From positions 186,001-250,000 of the forward strand of contig NZ_CP019914.1 in assembly GCF_002214805.1 (NCBI RefSeq): a DNA stretch of 64,000 bases, in the 5' to 3' direction. The notes beneath the pieces are model-generated. The model saw nothing but the letters and a program-made list of their open reading frames with translations, was not told where the DNA came from and ran no database searches. Position 1 is the stretch's first letter, and every line of letters starts with the position of its first letter. Origin of the DNA: Brachyspira hampsonii. GTDB taxonomy: Bacteria > Spirochaetota > Brachyspiria > Brachyspirales > Brachyspiraceae. Position numbers and translations under genes: made by a program. Below are positions 1 through 9,875 of the stretch, piece after piece.

Positions 1-611
1 ATGAATTCTTAAAGGTTTGTCATGATAAAGAAATATTAAAAAAATACAATATTCCTTCTGACAGTGTTGAAGGCTATATATTTCCATCTACATATTATAT
101 AGTTAAAGGCAATCCAACTAAAGTATTAGTTACTTATATGATAGATTCTCTTTTTAAACAATTTCCTGATTTGGAAGAAAGAGCTAAAAAAATTGGCAGA
201 AATGTACATGAAGTACTTACTATGGCATCAATAGTAGAAAAGGAAATGGGACCTTTAGATGATCCGAAACTTATATCTTCAGTATACTATAATAGATTAA
301 ATATTGACAAAAGACTAGAGGCAGATCCTACAACAATATATGCTATGACCCTAGTAAAAGGTGATTATATAGAAAAACCCAATCTTAAATATGCTGACCT
401 TCGTATGGAGCATCCTTATAATACATATAAAAATACAGGGCTTCCTCCGGGTCCTATATGTTCATCTGGTGCTAAGGCTATAGAAGCGGCATTAGATCCG
501 GCTGATACAGATTATATTTTCTTTGTTGCTGATGGAACAGGAAAACATGCATTCTCTGTTACTTATGAAGAACATGTCGAAAACATTAATAGATATATTC
601 TAAAAAAATAA
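1..611 (+). CDS. mltG: Endolytic transglycosylase MltG (3' part)
   Basis: C-terminal part of the membrane-anchored YceG/MltG lytic transglycosylase, which cleaves nascent peptidoglycan strands on the outer face of the inner membrane. The reading frame is open from base 3, so the gene starts before the window; about 202 codons are visible. Seen: an EGYIFPSTYY stretch near base 70 (family EGYLFPDTY motif), the catalytic-glutamate segment ASIVEKE near base 227, then YYNRL and LPPGPICSSG, typical of the family C-terminus. A bidirectional hairpin terminator follows. The N-terminal anchor lies outside the window and cannot be judged. Confidence 0.93.
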   Translation, partial: EFLKVCHDKEILKKYNIPSDSVEGYIFPSTYYIVKGNPTKVLVTYMIDSLFKQFPDLEERAKKIGRNVHEVLTMASIVEKEMGPLDDPKLISSVYYNRLNIDKRLEADPTTIYAMTLVKGDYIEKPNLKYADLRMEHPYNTYKNTGLPPGPICSSGAKAIEAALDPADTDYIFFVADGTGKHAFSVTYEEHVENINRYILKK

Positions 612-626
612 ATAGTTAAGTTTTTA

Positions 627-656
627 AAAAGGGACTTATATAAAGTCCCTTTTTTT
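627..656. terminator. Bidirectional terminator, mltG/trpS
   Basis: A 7-bp stem GGGACTT/AAGTCCC (631-637/643-649) has A-rich sequence on the left and a T-run on the right, so it can end both mltG (+) and trpS (-), whose stop codon lies four bases further on. Confidence 0.85.
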
Positions 657-659
657 CAA

Positions 660-1658
660 TTATTTTCTTTTAGCATCAACTAAACCCATTAAATTTCTTA
701 CTTCATATAATGTTTTTTCAGCTACTTCAGAAGCATTTTTTGCACCTTGTTTAAGTACATCATAAACATAATCTTTATCATTAGAATATTTATTGATATT
801 TTCTCTTATAGGCATTAATTCATTATTAATGTTTTTGGCAAGCATTCTCTTACATTGTACACAGCCTATAGAAGCATTTTTACATCCTTCACAAATTTCT
901 TTCTGCTCTTCTTCGCTTGAAAATATTTTATGATAACTATAAACATTACATATATCAGGATTACCGGCATCAGTTTTAAGTTTTCTATTTGTATCTGTCA
1001 TAGCTTTCTGCATTATCAATTTTTCTGTTTCTTCAGCAGTTAAAGACAATGCTATATGATTATTTAAAGACTTACTCATTTTATTTTGTCCGTCTAAACC
1101 CAATATCCTTAAAACTTTTCCATGATAAGTATCCGGTTCTTTGAAATATTCACCATATCTATTATTAAACTTTCTTACTATCATTCTTGTAAGCTCTACA
1201 TGCTGCTCCTGATCTTCTCCAACAGGTACTATATCAGGGTGATAGAGTAAAATATCAGCAGCCATTAAAGAAGGGTAGGTTAATAATGCTGCATTGATGT
1301 TTTCAACATTCTTTCTTGATTTATCTTTATACTGAGTCATTCTTTCAAGCTCTGCTACGGGTATAATAGAATTGAATATCCAAGCAAGTTCTGTATGTGC
1401 TCTTACATCAGATTGAACAAATATAGAACATTTATTGGGATCAAGACCGCATGCTAAATATTCTACAGCAGCTTCTATTATTCTTTTTTGCATTTGAGAA
1501 ACATCATATTCAATAGTTATAGCATGATAATCAACAATACAAAAAAATCCATAATAATCATTAAGTATATCAACCCAATTTTTTAAAGCCCCAAGATAAT
1601 TCCCAATATGAAGAGAACCTGTCGGCTGTATTCCGCTTAACATAACTTTTTTTGACAT
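660..1658 (-). CDS. trpS: Tryptophanyl-tRNA synthetase
   Basis: Class Ic aminoacyl-tRNA synthetase charging tRNA-Trp in the cytoplasm. The 332-aa length is normal for bacterial TrpRS. Seen: the HIGH-type motif as GSLHIGN near residue 14, KMSKS near residue 195, and GEDQEQHVELTR, a conserved TrpRS segment. A Cys-rich stretch (CEGCKNASIGCVQC) sits about residues 258-271, a variant found in some TrpRS lineages that could bind a metal. The ATG is preceded by GGAG. I looked for a T-box leader upstream and saw none. Transcribed alone or downstream of the PSP1 gene. Confidence 0.96.
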   Translation of the reverse strand: MSKKVMLSGIQPTGSLHIGNYLGALKNWVDILNDYYGFFCIVDYHAITIEYDVSQMQKRIIEAAVEYLACGLDPNKCSIFVQSDVRAHTELAWIFNSIIPVAELERMTQYKDKSRKNVENINAALLTYPSLMAADILLYHPDIVPVGEDQEQHVELTRMIVRKFNNRYGEYFKEPDTYHGKVLRILGLDGQNKMSKSLNNHIALSLTAEETEKLIMQKAMTDTNRKLKTDAGNPDICNVYSYHKIFSSEEEQKEICEGCKNASIGCVQCKRMLAKNINNELMPIRENINKYSNDKDYVYDVLKQGAKNASEVAEKTLYEVRNLMGLVDAKRK

Positions 1659-1781
1659 ATTTTCATCTCCATTTAATTTTTATTATTTCTATATAGGCAT
1701 AATAAATTAAATCGCCTGCCTGTATACACTTAAGCTCACTTTTTATTATTGTTAATAAAACTCTAATATTATAAAATATTT

Positions 1782-2768
1782 TTATTCTGCTTTAATACTA
1801 GCTATTAAAAAACCTTCCTCATTTGCCTTCAAATCGTTCACGCTAATATATATAAGTCTTTTATCCTCTGTTTCTATTAACATTTTTTTATTTAAAGGAT
1901 TTAATTCTTTTATAACAGCCGGTACATTATTAAATACTAATTTAGTACCTACTTTAGGCAAATCTTTTTTAAGAGAACAATAAGCCTTATATTCATGAGC
2001 AAGACAGCACATAAGTCTTCCGCATTGTCCTGATATTTTCATTGTATTTAAAAGCATACCCTGTTCTTTTGCCATTTTTATAGTTATAGTTTCAAATTTT
2101 CCTTTTATTACTTTACAGCATAATTCTCTTCCGCATATTCCGCATCCACCTATAGACCTAGCTTCATCTCTTACGCCTATTTGCCTTAATTCTATTCTTG
2201 TTTTAAAATGTGCGGCCAAATCCTTAACTAATTCTCTAAAATCTATTCTCTCCTCAGCTATAAATTCAAATAAAAGTTTAGCCCTGTCCAAAAAATAATA
2301 AGAGCTTATTAATTTTAAATCTAAATTATGATTATTCACTTTCTCTTTGCATATCTTAAAAGCTTCAGCCGCATCTTCCATATTAATTTTATATTGTTCT
2401 AAATCTTTTTCATCTGCTATTCTTAAAATATTAAATATTTTATTTTTATTATTTTTAGTTTTTATATGATTATTTTCTTCTTTGGCAGCAATGTCCTTTA
2501 ATTCTTCAGATATCTCATCTTCATTAATAGCTTCATTTTCTTCTTGTATATCTTCATTATTTTCTGATACATTATCAGAGTTTATATTATTATCCTCTTC
2601 CAATAAATCTGAATCTATATACTCAAAATTTAGTACATGTCCTATTTCTATTCCTTCATCTGTTTCTATAACACATGCATCTTTTACCTTTATATTTTCT
2701 ATATGCAAATGTTCAAATTTACCTATATTGGATCCTCTAAACTTTATATGAGCTATATTTTTTATCAT
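1782..2768 (-). CDS. PSP1 domain protein (RicT/YaaT family)
   Basis: The PSP1 C-terminal region is recognisable by its cysteine set CGICGRELCC and SGQCGRLMCCLAHEY, about residues 210-260. In Bacillus RicT/YaaT these residues help bind iron-sulfur clusters, and the RicAFT complex affects RNase Y and sporulation. The N-terminal part carries a Glu/Asn-rich insertion (about residues 55-105) that breaks up the usual domain and looks like a disordered loop. RBS GGAG precedes the ATG. YaaR, encoded next to YaaT in Firmicutes, lies 5.7 kb away in this window. The role in spirochaetes is unknown to me. Confidence 0.85.
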   Translation of the reverse strand: MIKNIAHIKFRGSNIGKFEHLHIENIKVKDACVIETDEGIEIGHVLNFEYIDSDLLEEDNNINSDNVSENNEDIQEENEAINEDEISEELKDIAAKEENNHIKTKNNKNKIFNILRIADEKDLEQYKINMEDAAEAFKICKEKVNNHNLDLKLISSYYFLDRAKLLFEFIAEERIDFRELVKDLAAHFKTRIELRQIGVRDEARSIGGCGICGRELCCKVIKGKFETITIKMAKEQGMLLNTMKISGQCGRLMCCLAHEYKAYCSLKKDLPKVGTKLVFNNVPAVIKELNPLNKKMLIETEDKRLIYISVNDLKANEEGFLIASIKAE

Positions 2769-2961
2769 TTATATAATACTCCGCTTAATTACAATAAATT
2801 ATAATATTTAAAGTTACTATATTTTATTTTTAAGTTGATATTATTGCAAGTATTATTTTTAATAATAATGTAAAAAATATCAATTATTAAATTCTAAAAT
2901 TAGTTGCTAAATATTTCATATAGTATATGATATAATCTTAATAATATATATGCAGTTCATT

Positions 2962-3570
2962 ATGAAATTATTTTTATTCTTTCCATTGTTTTTTTTTATG
3001 ATATCATGTTTAACTGCACCGGAAATTTATTTAAACAATGATGTAATATACTGGAAAGAATATATAACTAATAAATCATCATCAGATATTTATCAGAATA
3101 TTTATAGATTTGATAAAAATGCCAATATGGATTATATAGTATATGGTTATAAATCAAAAATAAAATATAAATTATTCTTGATGAAAGAAACAAATGAAGC
3201 ATTTTATTATAAGAATTCCACATTAAAAAGTTATATTATAGAAAGTTTGCCTTCACTGAATCTATATCAAGATGCTTTAAAGAAAAATGATTATTCTATA
3301 CTATATATGAATTATTATTTTAATACAACATTTTCTGACAGGAGTATTTATTTGCCTATAGGGTTAGCATTCAAATCAGGCAATTTATATATAGCAAAAA
3401 CTTATGGAGAAGATTATAAAGACAGATTATCTCATTGGCTTAGAAAAAATGGTTATGGTATAGGTAAAGAATGGGTACCGGCTATAAATGTAGATTGGAA
3501 TTCATATCCTGTACCTATGGAGCATGAAATTGATTGGAATGATTTGGAAATTATAGGAAGATTATTCTAA
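2962..3570 (+). CDS. Putative lipoprotein, unknown function
   Basis: Short hydrophobic signal with a lipobox ending FMISC, so probably a lipid-anchored envelope protein of about 180 residues after cleavage. It is rich in Tyr, Trp and Asn, and I recognise no domain. Two in-frame starts exist: 2950 gives four extra residues, while 2962 gives a more typical MKLFLFF signal; neither has a clear ribosome site. A TATAAT at 2931-2936 is a possible -10 box. Single gene, divergent from the PSP1 gene. Confidence 0.7.
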   Translation: MKLFLFFPLFFFMISCLTAPEIYLNNDVIYWKEYITNKSSSDIYQNIYRFDKNANMDYIVYGYKSKIKYKLFLMKETNEAFYYKNSTLKSYIIESLPSLNLYQDALKKNDYSILYMNYYFNTTFSDRSIYLPIGLAFKSGNLYIAKTYGEDYKDRLSHWLRKNGYGIGKEWVPAINVDWNSYPVPMEHEIDWNDLEIIGRLF

Positions 3571-3711
3571 TATAAGTATTAAATGTATTATTAATTTTAT
3601 TATATAGTTATAATATGCTAGTAATAATATAATAATATAGTTATTTTTTTTCATTTATATTTTTTATTTATCAATTAAAATTATAAATATATACAATATA
3701 GGATAATATAG

Positions 3712-4386
3712 ATGGAGAAAAGTGCTGTTTATATTGATGTACAAAATAAATATTATAAATCAAGAAAAATAGGGGAGCTGTACTCTGCAATATCACATGG
3801 CATAGGTGCTTTGCTTGGTATTGCCGGACTAGTTCTTATGCTTGTTAAAATCAAAATGAATCCCATACCAATAATTATTTATGGAATTGGAATAATATTT
3901 TTGTATACATTTAGTTCTTTATATCATTTTTTTCCTAATGGTAATGTTAAGCAGATATTCAGAAAATTCGATCATATAGGAATATATGTATTTATTGCAG
4001 CAACTTATACTCCTGTTTGTATATTTTCATTACCAAGAAATATAGGCATACCAATATTATCAGTTATATGGTCTTGTGCTTCAATAGGTATCTTATCTAA
4101 TACGGTAATAAAATATAAAAATATAGTTTTAAGGCTTATTTTATATATATTAATGGGTTGGATAATTATATTTGCATTCAAACCTTTAATGAATAGATTT
4201 GATATTATGCATTTAAATTGGCTTATATGGGGAGGAATATTCTATACTATAGGAGCTTTTCTATATGCTTTGGGTAAAAAATGTAATGATAAAACTAAGC
4301 AATTTACTCATGATATCTTTCATATATTTGTATTAATGGGTTCTTTTGCTCATTATTGGTTTTTATATAGTTATGTTATAAATTAA
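3712..4386 (+). CDS. Hemolysin III family membrane protein (PAQR/YqfA)
   Basis: 224-aa protein with seven predicted membrane segments and the family hallmarks: ISHGIGALLG near the start, S-x3-H in SSLYHF, FDHIGIY, and a C-terminal H-x3-H (HDIFHIF) followed by H-Y. These His/Asp/Ser residues form the zinc site of the PAQR/CREST superfamily. The family is named for a Bacillus cereus hemolysin, but most members have no proven lytic activity and may act in membrane lipid homeostasis. Monocistronic by appearance. Confidence 0.92.
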   Translation: MEKSAVYIDVQNKYYKSRKIGELYSAISHGIGALLGIAGLVLMLVKIKMNPIPIIIYGIGIIFLYTFSSLYHFFPNGNVKQIFRKFDHIGIYVFIAATYTPVCIFSLPRNIGIPILSVIWSCASIGILSNTVIKYKNIVLRLILYILMGWIIIFAFKPLMNRFDIMHLNWLIWGGIFYTIGAFLYALGKKCNDKTKQFTHDIFHIFVLMGSFAHYWFLYSYVIN

Positions 4387-4446
4387 TGTCTTTACTTTTT
4401 TAAGTTTTTCTATATTATATTTATCATAATAATATAAGAGGTTATT

Positions 4447-5475
4447 ATGGTTAAAGTTATTGATATAGAAGAATTTTTAGAACTAGCTAATTATGATGAA
4501 TTACCTATCATAGATGTACGCTCTCCAATAGAATATAATCATGCTCATATTCCAAATGCATATAATGTATATTTATTCAATGATAAAGAAAGAAAAGATG
4601 TAGGAACTATATATAAACAAATAGGAAGGAAAGAGGCTATATTAAAAGGACTAGAATATGTGTCTGTTAGAATGACGGATATATTAAAATCTATCGATGA
4701 AATAGCCAAAAAATATAATTCTACAAATAAAATACTTATGCATTGTTTCAGAGGCGGAATGCGAAGCGAATCTACAGCTTGGCTTTGTTCAAATTATGGA
4801 TATGATGTTTATATGCTTAAAGGCGGATATAAAAGATATAGGAACTATGTATTAAGTTCATTTGAAAGAGATTATAAAATATATTTGCTTACAGGAAAAA
4901 CAGGAAGCGGGAAAACATTGATATTAAATAAATTAAAATCTATGGGATATAATGTAATAGATTTAGAAAAAATAGCAAAACATAAAGGTTCTGCCTTTGG
5001 ATGGATAAATGAGGGAGAACAGCCGTCTCAGGAACAATTTGAAAATAATTTATCTTATGAACTATTAAAGTATGATATTAATTCTACACTTTGGTTTGAA
5101 GATGAAAGCCTGCTTATAGGAAGAAGAGCAATACCTAAATCTTTATTTAATAAAATGAGAGAAGCTCAAAAAATCATATATTTAGATATACCAAAAGAAT
5201 GCCGAGCTGAATATATTGTTAATACATACGGAGAATATAATATTGAAGATTTAAGAGAATCTATTATAAAGATAAGAAAGCGTTTAGGAGGAGAAAGATT
5301 GAAAGAATCTTTAGAGCTGCTTAATAATGGAAAGATATATGAATGCGTACTTAATATGCTTTACTATTATGACAGAGCATACAGACTTAGTATAGATGAA
5401 AATAAATTAGTATCTATAAAATGTGAAGATAATAATTTTGATAATATAATACAACAAATAGTTAAAGTAATTTAA
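4447..5475 (+). CDS. mnmH: tRNA 2-selenouridine synthase (rhodanese + P-loop)
   Basis: SelU/MnmH replaces sulfur by selenium in 2-thiouridine at the wobble position of tRNAs for Lys, Glu and Gln, using selenophosphate. Seen: an N-terminal rhodanese domain (residues 1-135) with active-site Cys100 in MHCFRGGMRS, then a P-loop GKTGSGKT at residues 150-157 in the C-terminal nucleotide-binding half. The length of 342 aa fits the family (about 360). Its presence implies a selenophosphate synthetase (SelD) elsewhere in the genome; none is in the window. RBS AAGAGG lies just before the ATG. Confidence 0.93.
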   Translation: MVKVIDIEEFLELANYDELPIIDVRSPIEYNHAHIPNAYNVYLFNDKERKDVGTIYKQIGRKEAILKGLEYVSVRMTDILKSIDEIAKKYNSTNKILMHCFRGGMRSESTAWLCSNYGYDVYMLKGGYKRYRNYVLSSFERDYKIYLLTGKTGSGKTLILNKLKSMGYNVIDLEKIAKHKGSAFGWINEGEQPSQEQFENNLSYELLKYDINSTLWFEDESLLIGRRAIPKSLFNKMREAQKIIYLDIPKECRAEYIVNTYGEYNIEDLRESIIKIRKRLGGERLKESLELLNNGKIYECVLNMLYYYDRAYRLSIDENKLVSIKCEDNNFDNIIQQIVKVI

Positions 5476-5488
5476 ATGTTAAAATAAA

Positions 5489-5514
5489 AAAGCGATAGAA
5501 AATTCTATCGCTTT
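5489..5514. terminator. Bidirectional terminator, mnmH/chemoreceptor
   Basis: A 12-bp perfect inverted repeat AAAGCGATAGAA/TTCTATCGCTTT sits between the convergent mnmH and chemoreceptor genes, with A-rich and T-rich flanks for both directions. Confidence 0.85.
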
Positions 5515-5534
5515 ATTTTATTATTTAATAAAGA

Positions 5535-7664
5535 TTAAAATGATTCAAAACCATCGGAAGTATCTTTAGAAGTATCAAATGTATTTCCAAATTCATTGTC
5601 TTTTACTGTTTTAGCAGGCATTTGAGGCATTTTTTCTTCATGATGTTTTTTAATAGGGCTTTTTAATTCTGGTTTTTTATTAATTTTTACACTTGATTCA
5701 GATTTTGAAACTGGTTTATTTTCCTGAACCGCTTTTGAATCTGTACTTGGAGAAGATTTTTTTCTTTCTACTTGTGTTATGCTCTTTTTAGTATTTGAGC
5801 CTCTTAATTTGAAGAATTCCATAGCAGTTACCAATTCTTCAGCTTGTGAGAATAAAGCTTCAGAAGCAGCAGTAGATTCCTCTACTAAAGCAGCATTCTG
5901 CTGAGTAGTCATATCCATTTGAGTAATAGCTATATTAACTTGGTCTACACCAGCCTGCTGTTCCATAGCAGTAGAACTTAAATCCTGCATGATTTTAGCA
6001 GTTTCTTCTATTTGAACTCTCAAATTTTGGAATATTTCTTTAGATTCTCTTGCAGTCTCTGTAGCAGCAGCGATTTTTTCTTCTGAATCAGCAACCAAAG
6101 TAGTAATATCTTTAACTGAAGTTTGAGTAGTTTGAGCCAAGTTTCTAACTTCTGAAGCAACTACTGCAAAACCTCTTCCTTGTTCTCCAGCCCTTGCCGC
6201 TTCTACTGCAGCATTAAGAGCAAGTATATTAGTTTGGAATGCGATATCTTCAATTATTTTAGTAATAGCACTAATTTTAGAACTTGATTCATATACTGCC
6301 TCAATATTTTGAGTACTTTCTTCTATAATTCTGCCAGCCTCTTCAATAGCTTTTTTAGAACTAATCATCATATTATTACCTTCTAAAGTATGTTCAGCAG
6401 AAGATTTTATTGTAGAAGCAATTTCTTCCATAGAAGAAGCAGTTTCTTCAAGTCCTGATGCCTGATTTTCAGTTCTGTTTGATAAATCTATATTACCTTG
6501 TGCTACCTCATTAGCAGATGCTTTTACAGTATAGGCACTGTCATATACTATTCTAACTTTCTCATTTAATTGATCCAAAATATTTATTAAGGCAACAGCA
6601 ATATCACCAAATTCATCTTTTCTCTTTTCAAATCCAGGAGGAGTAGACCAACTAAGATCCCCTTTTGAAAGCATAGTTAAATCTACAGCAAGTACATGTA
6701 GTATAGTAGTTATTTTATTTATGTAGAACACTATAACTATAGATGCTATAATAAGTATTGCTATTGTACCTATAATGGCGTATTTTTTCATAGCATTTAT
6801 ATGTGCAAACAATTCATCAGATTCTATACTCATAACAACAGACCAACCTGATACAGGTTCCTTATAAAAAGTAGCTATAGAATCTTTGCCATTGAAAGGA
6901 GATTTAAATTCATAATATCCGGATTCATTTTCAACAGCATATTTTATATAATCAGCATTTCTTAAAACTTCGCTTCTAACATGTGAAGGTATAGGGTCTG
7001 CTATAACCCATCTGTCAGGGTCTACAATGAATGGGTGTCCGGTATTTCCAAATTTTACAAGATTTAATTCCTTATCTATAAAACCCAACCAATCTATCAT
7101 TGTTGATATTGCCCCAACTACATTTCCGGATGCATTTTTTATAGGTGAGAAAATTTTTACTACATATTTAGTATTATCAGCAGGAGAAGGGTCTACTGAA
7201 GGAAGTACCGCAGACTGACCTGACATAATCTTTTGCCATATTTCCGTTCCACTAAAATTTCTTGTACTTGAGGAATTAACAACCTTTCCATCTAAACTAT
7301 CAGATACAACACTGCCGTTGGCATCTAATACAACAATACCTTGTATATTACTATTATTTGCCACAACATTTTTAAGACTTGTTTCAAGAGCAGCCTTACT
7401 TTCTGGTGTCCTATCTTGAAGGAATGTTATTAATTGAGGATATCCTCTGCTTATAGCTTCAGATGTAAATATTGACTGTTCTAGCCATACATTTATCATT
7501 CTGGCATATACTTTGGTAGTAGATTCAAATCCAAATATGGCAGAACTTCTAATACCTTGAGAACCTATTCTAATAAGAAGTGTAACCAATATAATTGTCA
7601 TTACAGTAACAAGCAGCATTACAAAAAATGGTATTTTCACTTTCAAGGATTGCAATTTTCTCAC
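5535..7664 (-). CDS. Methyl-accepting chemotaxis protein, dCache sensor
   Basis: Transmembrane chemoreceptor that senses a small molecule outside the inner membrane and controls CheA. Order: TM1 (about residues 12-32), extracytoplasmic double-Cache domain (about 40-290), TM2 (about 295-316), HAMP, long methylated coiled coil with the hairpin tip containing NILALNAAVEAARAGEQGRGF and [11 protein letters not shown], then a Lys/Ser/Pro-rich tail of about 85 residues ending DGFESF. The tail lacks the NWETF pentapeptide. I place the start at GTG 7664, seven bases after GGAG; an upstream in-frame TTG at 7670 is too close to that RBS. Ligand unknown. Confidence 0.93.
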   Translation of the reverse strand: MRKLQSLKVKIPFFVMLLVTVMTIILVTLLIRIGSQGIRSSAIFGFESTTKVYARMINVWLEQSIFTSEAISRGYPQLITFLQDRTPESKAALETSLKNVVANNSNIQGIVVLDANGSVVSDSLDGKVVNSSSTRNFSGTEIWQKIMSGQSAVLPSVDPSPADNTKYVVKIFSPIKNASGNVVGAISTMIDWLGFIDKELNLVKFGNTGHPFIVDPDRWVIADPIPSHVRSEVLRNADYIKYAVENESGYYEFKSPFNGKDSIATFYKEPVSGWSVVMSIESDELFAHINAMKKYAIIGTIAILIIASIVIVFYINKITTILHVLAVDLTMLSKGDLSWSTPPGFEKRKDEFGDIAVALINILDQLNEKVRIVYDSAYTVKASANEVAQGNIDLSNRTENQASGLEETASSMEEIASTIKSSAEHTLEGNNMMISSKKAIEEAGRIIEESTQNIEAVYESSSKISAITKIIEDIAFQTNILALNAAVEAARAGEQGRGFAVVASEVRNLAQTTQTSVKDITTLVADSEEKIAAATETARESKEIFQNLRVQIEETAKIMQDLSSTAMEQQAGVDQVNIAITQMDMTTQQNAALVEESTAASEALFSQAEELVTAMEFFKLRGSNTKKSITQVERKKSSPSTDSKAVQENKPVSKSESSVKINKKPELKSPIKKHHEEKMPQMPAKTVKDNEFGNTFDTSKDTSDGFESF

Positions 7665-7711
7665 TTTCAAACTCCAACAATTATTTTACAAATATATTAT
7701 AATACATATAT

Positions 7712-7739
7712 ATAATAACAATATTTTTTATGAAGTCAA
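7712..7739 (-). promoter_or_regulatory. Promoter of chemoreceptor gene
   Basis: -35 TTGACT (7734-7739), 16-bp spacer, -10 TATTAT (7712-7717), reading leftward. This is sigma70-like rather than the sigma28 type often used for motility genes. Confidence 0.55.
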
Positions 7740-7818
7740 GATATATTTTTCATATATCGTAATAATTATCGTATATTTTTTATATATTTTTAATAATTAA
7801 CAAGAATTATGTAATTTG

Positions 7819-8511
7819 TCATTTATTCTTTTTATTTTCGGCTTCGCTATTTCTTAGATATAAAGGCAGCAAATTGAAAATATTATCAAAGTTGTTGGAT
7901 TTTATTTTTGGCAATGATAATTTTATACTATTAGAAGCTCTTATTATATTGAATGATTTATCTAAGTCATTTATTTTATAATCTTTTAAATTTTCTTTAA
8001 AATAATCTTGATTTTTATAAAATCCATCTCCGCATAAAGTGATATTTTTATTTGAAGTTTTAATGGAATTGATTATATCTATAAACTGCTGATAGGTGAG
8101 GTCATTATTCTCTGTTATTTTTTCGTTATCATTGTATATATTAGCATATACGCTGCCTTTTCTAGCATCTATCATAGCAGCTTTTATACCTTCTTTTTCA
8201 GAAATATTTTCGTATAAAGTTTCTAAACTTGAAACTCCAACTATAGGAATATTTTTAGCATAGCATATTGTTTTTACTGTGGCAAATGCTATTCTCAATG
8301 CCGTAAAAGATCCAGGACCAATTCCTAATACAATATAATCTATTTTATCCAATGAAAAATTATTTACTTTTAGAAAATTATCTAATACAGGAAGTATTTC
8401 CTCATTATGATTTCTGACATCTTCTTTATTGTATTCTATTATTGAATTATCATTATTTTGCAAGGCTATAGAAAAACTGCTTGATACAGTATCAAATGCT
8501 AATATATTCAT
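7819..8511 (-). CDS. tsaB: tRNA t6A biosynthesis protein TsaB
   Basis: Partner of TsaD (with TsaE and TsaC) in making N6-threonylcarbamoyladenosine at A37 of ANN-reading tRNAs. The N-terminus MNILAFDTVSSSFSIAL is the typical ASKHA-fold start, and GIGPGSFTALRIAFATVKTI near residues 73-92 matches the TsaB family. At 230 aa it is of normal TsaB length and lacks the metal-binding histidines of TsaD. The ATG overlaps the yaaR stop by four bases (ATGA), implying translational coupling. Confidence 0.92.
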   Translation of the reverse strand: MNILAFDTVSSSFSIALQNNDNSIIEYNKEDVRNHNEEILPVLDNFLKVNNFSLDKIDYIVLGIGPGSFTALRIAFATVKTICYAKNIPIVGVSSLETLYENISEKEGIKAAMIDARKGSVYANIYNDNEKITENNDLTYQQFIDIINSIKTSNKNITLCGDGFYKNQDYFKENLKDYKINDLDKSFNIIRASNSIKLSLPKIKSNNFDNIFNLLPLYLRNSEAENKKNK

Positions 8512-8963
8512 GACATTAAATCTAATACTAAACCTTTAAGTCTCATAACCTTATTTGCTATAGCGATATGATTTTTTTGTTCTGACATTATTAGTCTGTA
8601 TAATGAATCGAGTTCTTCGTTTATTTTTGAAACTACTTGATATTCACGGCCTCTTCTCATATATGAAGATACTATTCTTATTCTGTAGGCATCTTTTACT
8701 AATTTGTCGGTTAATGATCTTATTAAATCTCTAAATTTTTGAAAATCTTTTATATTGGCACTTTTTTCAAGCATATTTCCGGCATCATATATTTGTTTTT
8801 TCAATTCATCTAATTCATAAGAATATCTTTTTATTTCTTTTTCTTCTTCGAGCATTGCAGCAAACGGAGATGATGATACAGCCATTTTCATAGAAGCATC
8901 TTGCGATGTCATCAGCAAACTGTTTAAATTCATTTCTCTGTTTCTTCTTTCCTGAACTCTCAT
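8508..8963 (-). CDS. YaaR family protein (DUF327)
   Basis: 151-aa helical protein matching the YaaR family: a short disordered N-terminus, then charged helices with FRDLIRSLTDKLVKDAYRI, and a C-terminus resembling the family end (NHIAIANKVMRLKGLVLDLMS). Function is not established; in Bacillus it is encoded with yaaQ, holB and yaaT. First gene of a two-gene unit with tsaB, RBS GGAG. Confidence 0.8.
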   Translation of the reverse strand: MRVQERRNREMNLNSLLMTSQDASMKMAVSSSPFAAMLEEEKEIKRYSYELDELKKQIYDAGNMLEKSANIKDFQKFRDLIRSLTDKLVKDAYRIRIVSSYMRRGREYQVVSKINEELDSLYRLIMSEQKNHIAIANKVMRLKGLVLDLMS

Positions 8964-9137
8964 TATTTTTCTCCATAATTTATTTCTAATATATTATGTT
9001 AACTTAACATGAATCAGATAAAATTTCAATATATAATAAATCGTATTTTTGATATTTTACTTTATTATTTTATTTTTTTATAATTGAAAAAAAATATTAA
9101 AAGTTTTATAATATTCAAGCACCCAAGGAAATAAAAA

Positions 9138-9833
9138 ATGAATAGAAATGATATTTTAACAAGGTATAATTCTTTACTAGATAATATAAATACAGCAAAG
9201 CAGAAATATAATATAAAATACGATATAAATATTGTAGCCGTTAGTAAATATTCTTCTATTGAAACAATAAAAGAGTTTTTATCATTAAATATAGACTTGC
9301 CATTGGGAGAAAGTAAAGCTCAAAGTTTGAGGGATAGGGCAGGGGAGATTGCTCAATTTAAAAATGATGTAAAATGGCACTTTATAGGAAGAATACAATC
9401 AAACAAAGTTAAATATATAGTAAAATACGCAGATTTGATACAGAGTGTAGATTCTATAGAGATAGCCGAATGTATAAATAAAGAGGCATTAAAAAATAAT
9501 AAGATACAAAATATACTGCTTCAGTTTAATATAAGCGATGAAGGTCAGAAGGGCGGATTTAATTTAAATAATTATATGGATATATATGAAAATATTATCA
9601 AAATGAGTAATATATCAGTGAAAGGATTAATGGGAATAGGAAAAGATAGTGAGAATTTACTACTTATTGAAGATGAATTTGAGAAACTCAACAGCATATA
9701 TAAATCTATTAATTTAAAATATGATAATCCTTTATCAATTCTTTCTATGGGCATGTCATCTGACTATGAACTAGCAATAAAGCATGGTTCTAATATGGTT
9801 AGAATAGGCAGCAGCTTTTTGGGCAATTTTTAA
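9138..9833 (+). CDS. YggS/PLPBP family pyridoxal phosphate protein
   Basis: Cytoplasmic PLP-binding protein involved in vitamin B6 and amino-acid homeostasis; no catalytic reaction is firmly assigned to the family. Seen: VAVSKYSSIETI near residue 38 with the PLP lysine, WHFIGRIQSNKVKYIV, and the C-terminal SMGMSSDYELAIKHGSNMVRIGS phosphate-binding region, interrupted only by normal family variation. The 231-aa length is standard. RBS AAGGA lies nine bases before the ATG. No terminator follows, so transcription may run into the RM island 43 bases downstream. Confidence 0.95.
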   Translation: MNRNDILTRYNSLLDNINTAKQKYNIKYDINIVAVSKYSSIETIKEFLSLNIDLPLGESKAQSLRDRAGEIAQFKNDVKWHFIGRIQSNKVKYIVKYADLIQSVDSIEIAECINKEALKNNKIQNILLQFNISDEGQKGGFNLNNYMDIYENIIKMSNISVKGLMGIGKDSENLLLIEDEFEKLNSIYKSINLKYDNPLSILSMGMSSDYELAIKHGSNMVRIGSSFLGNF

Positions 9834-9875
9834 ATATTTTTGATTTTTCATAATGTAATTAGAGGTTTTTTAATA

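Noticed and set aside
1659-1781. Possible T-box leader before trpS
   Set aside because: No AGGGTGG-type T-box sequence or specifier structure; only a weak AGGCA/TGCCT stem.
2482-2751. Open frame opposite the PSP1 gene
   Set aside because: Mirrors the acidic insertion of the PSP1 protein; Ser-rich shadow translation without RBS.
9834-9875. Invertase or integrase gene associated with the RM island
   Set aside because: No recombinase gene or attachment-site duplication could be found at either edge (yggS side or LacI side).
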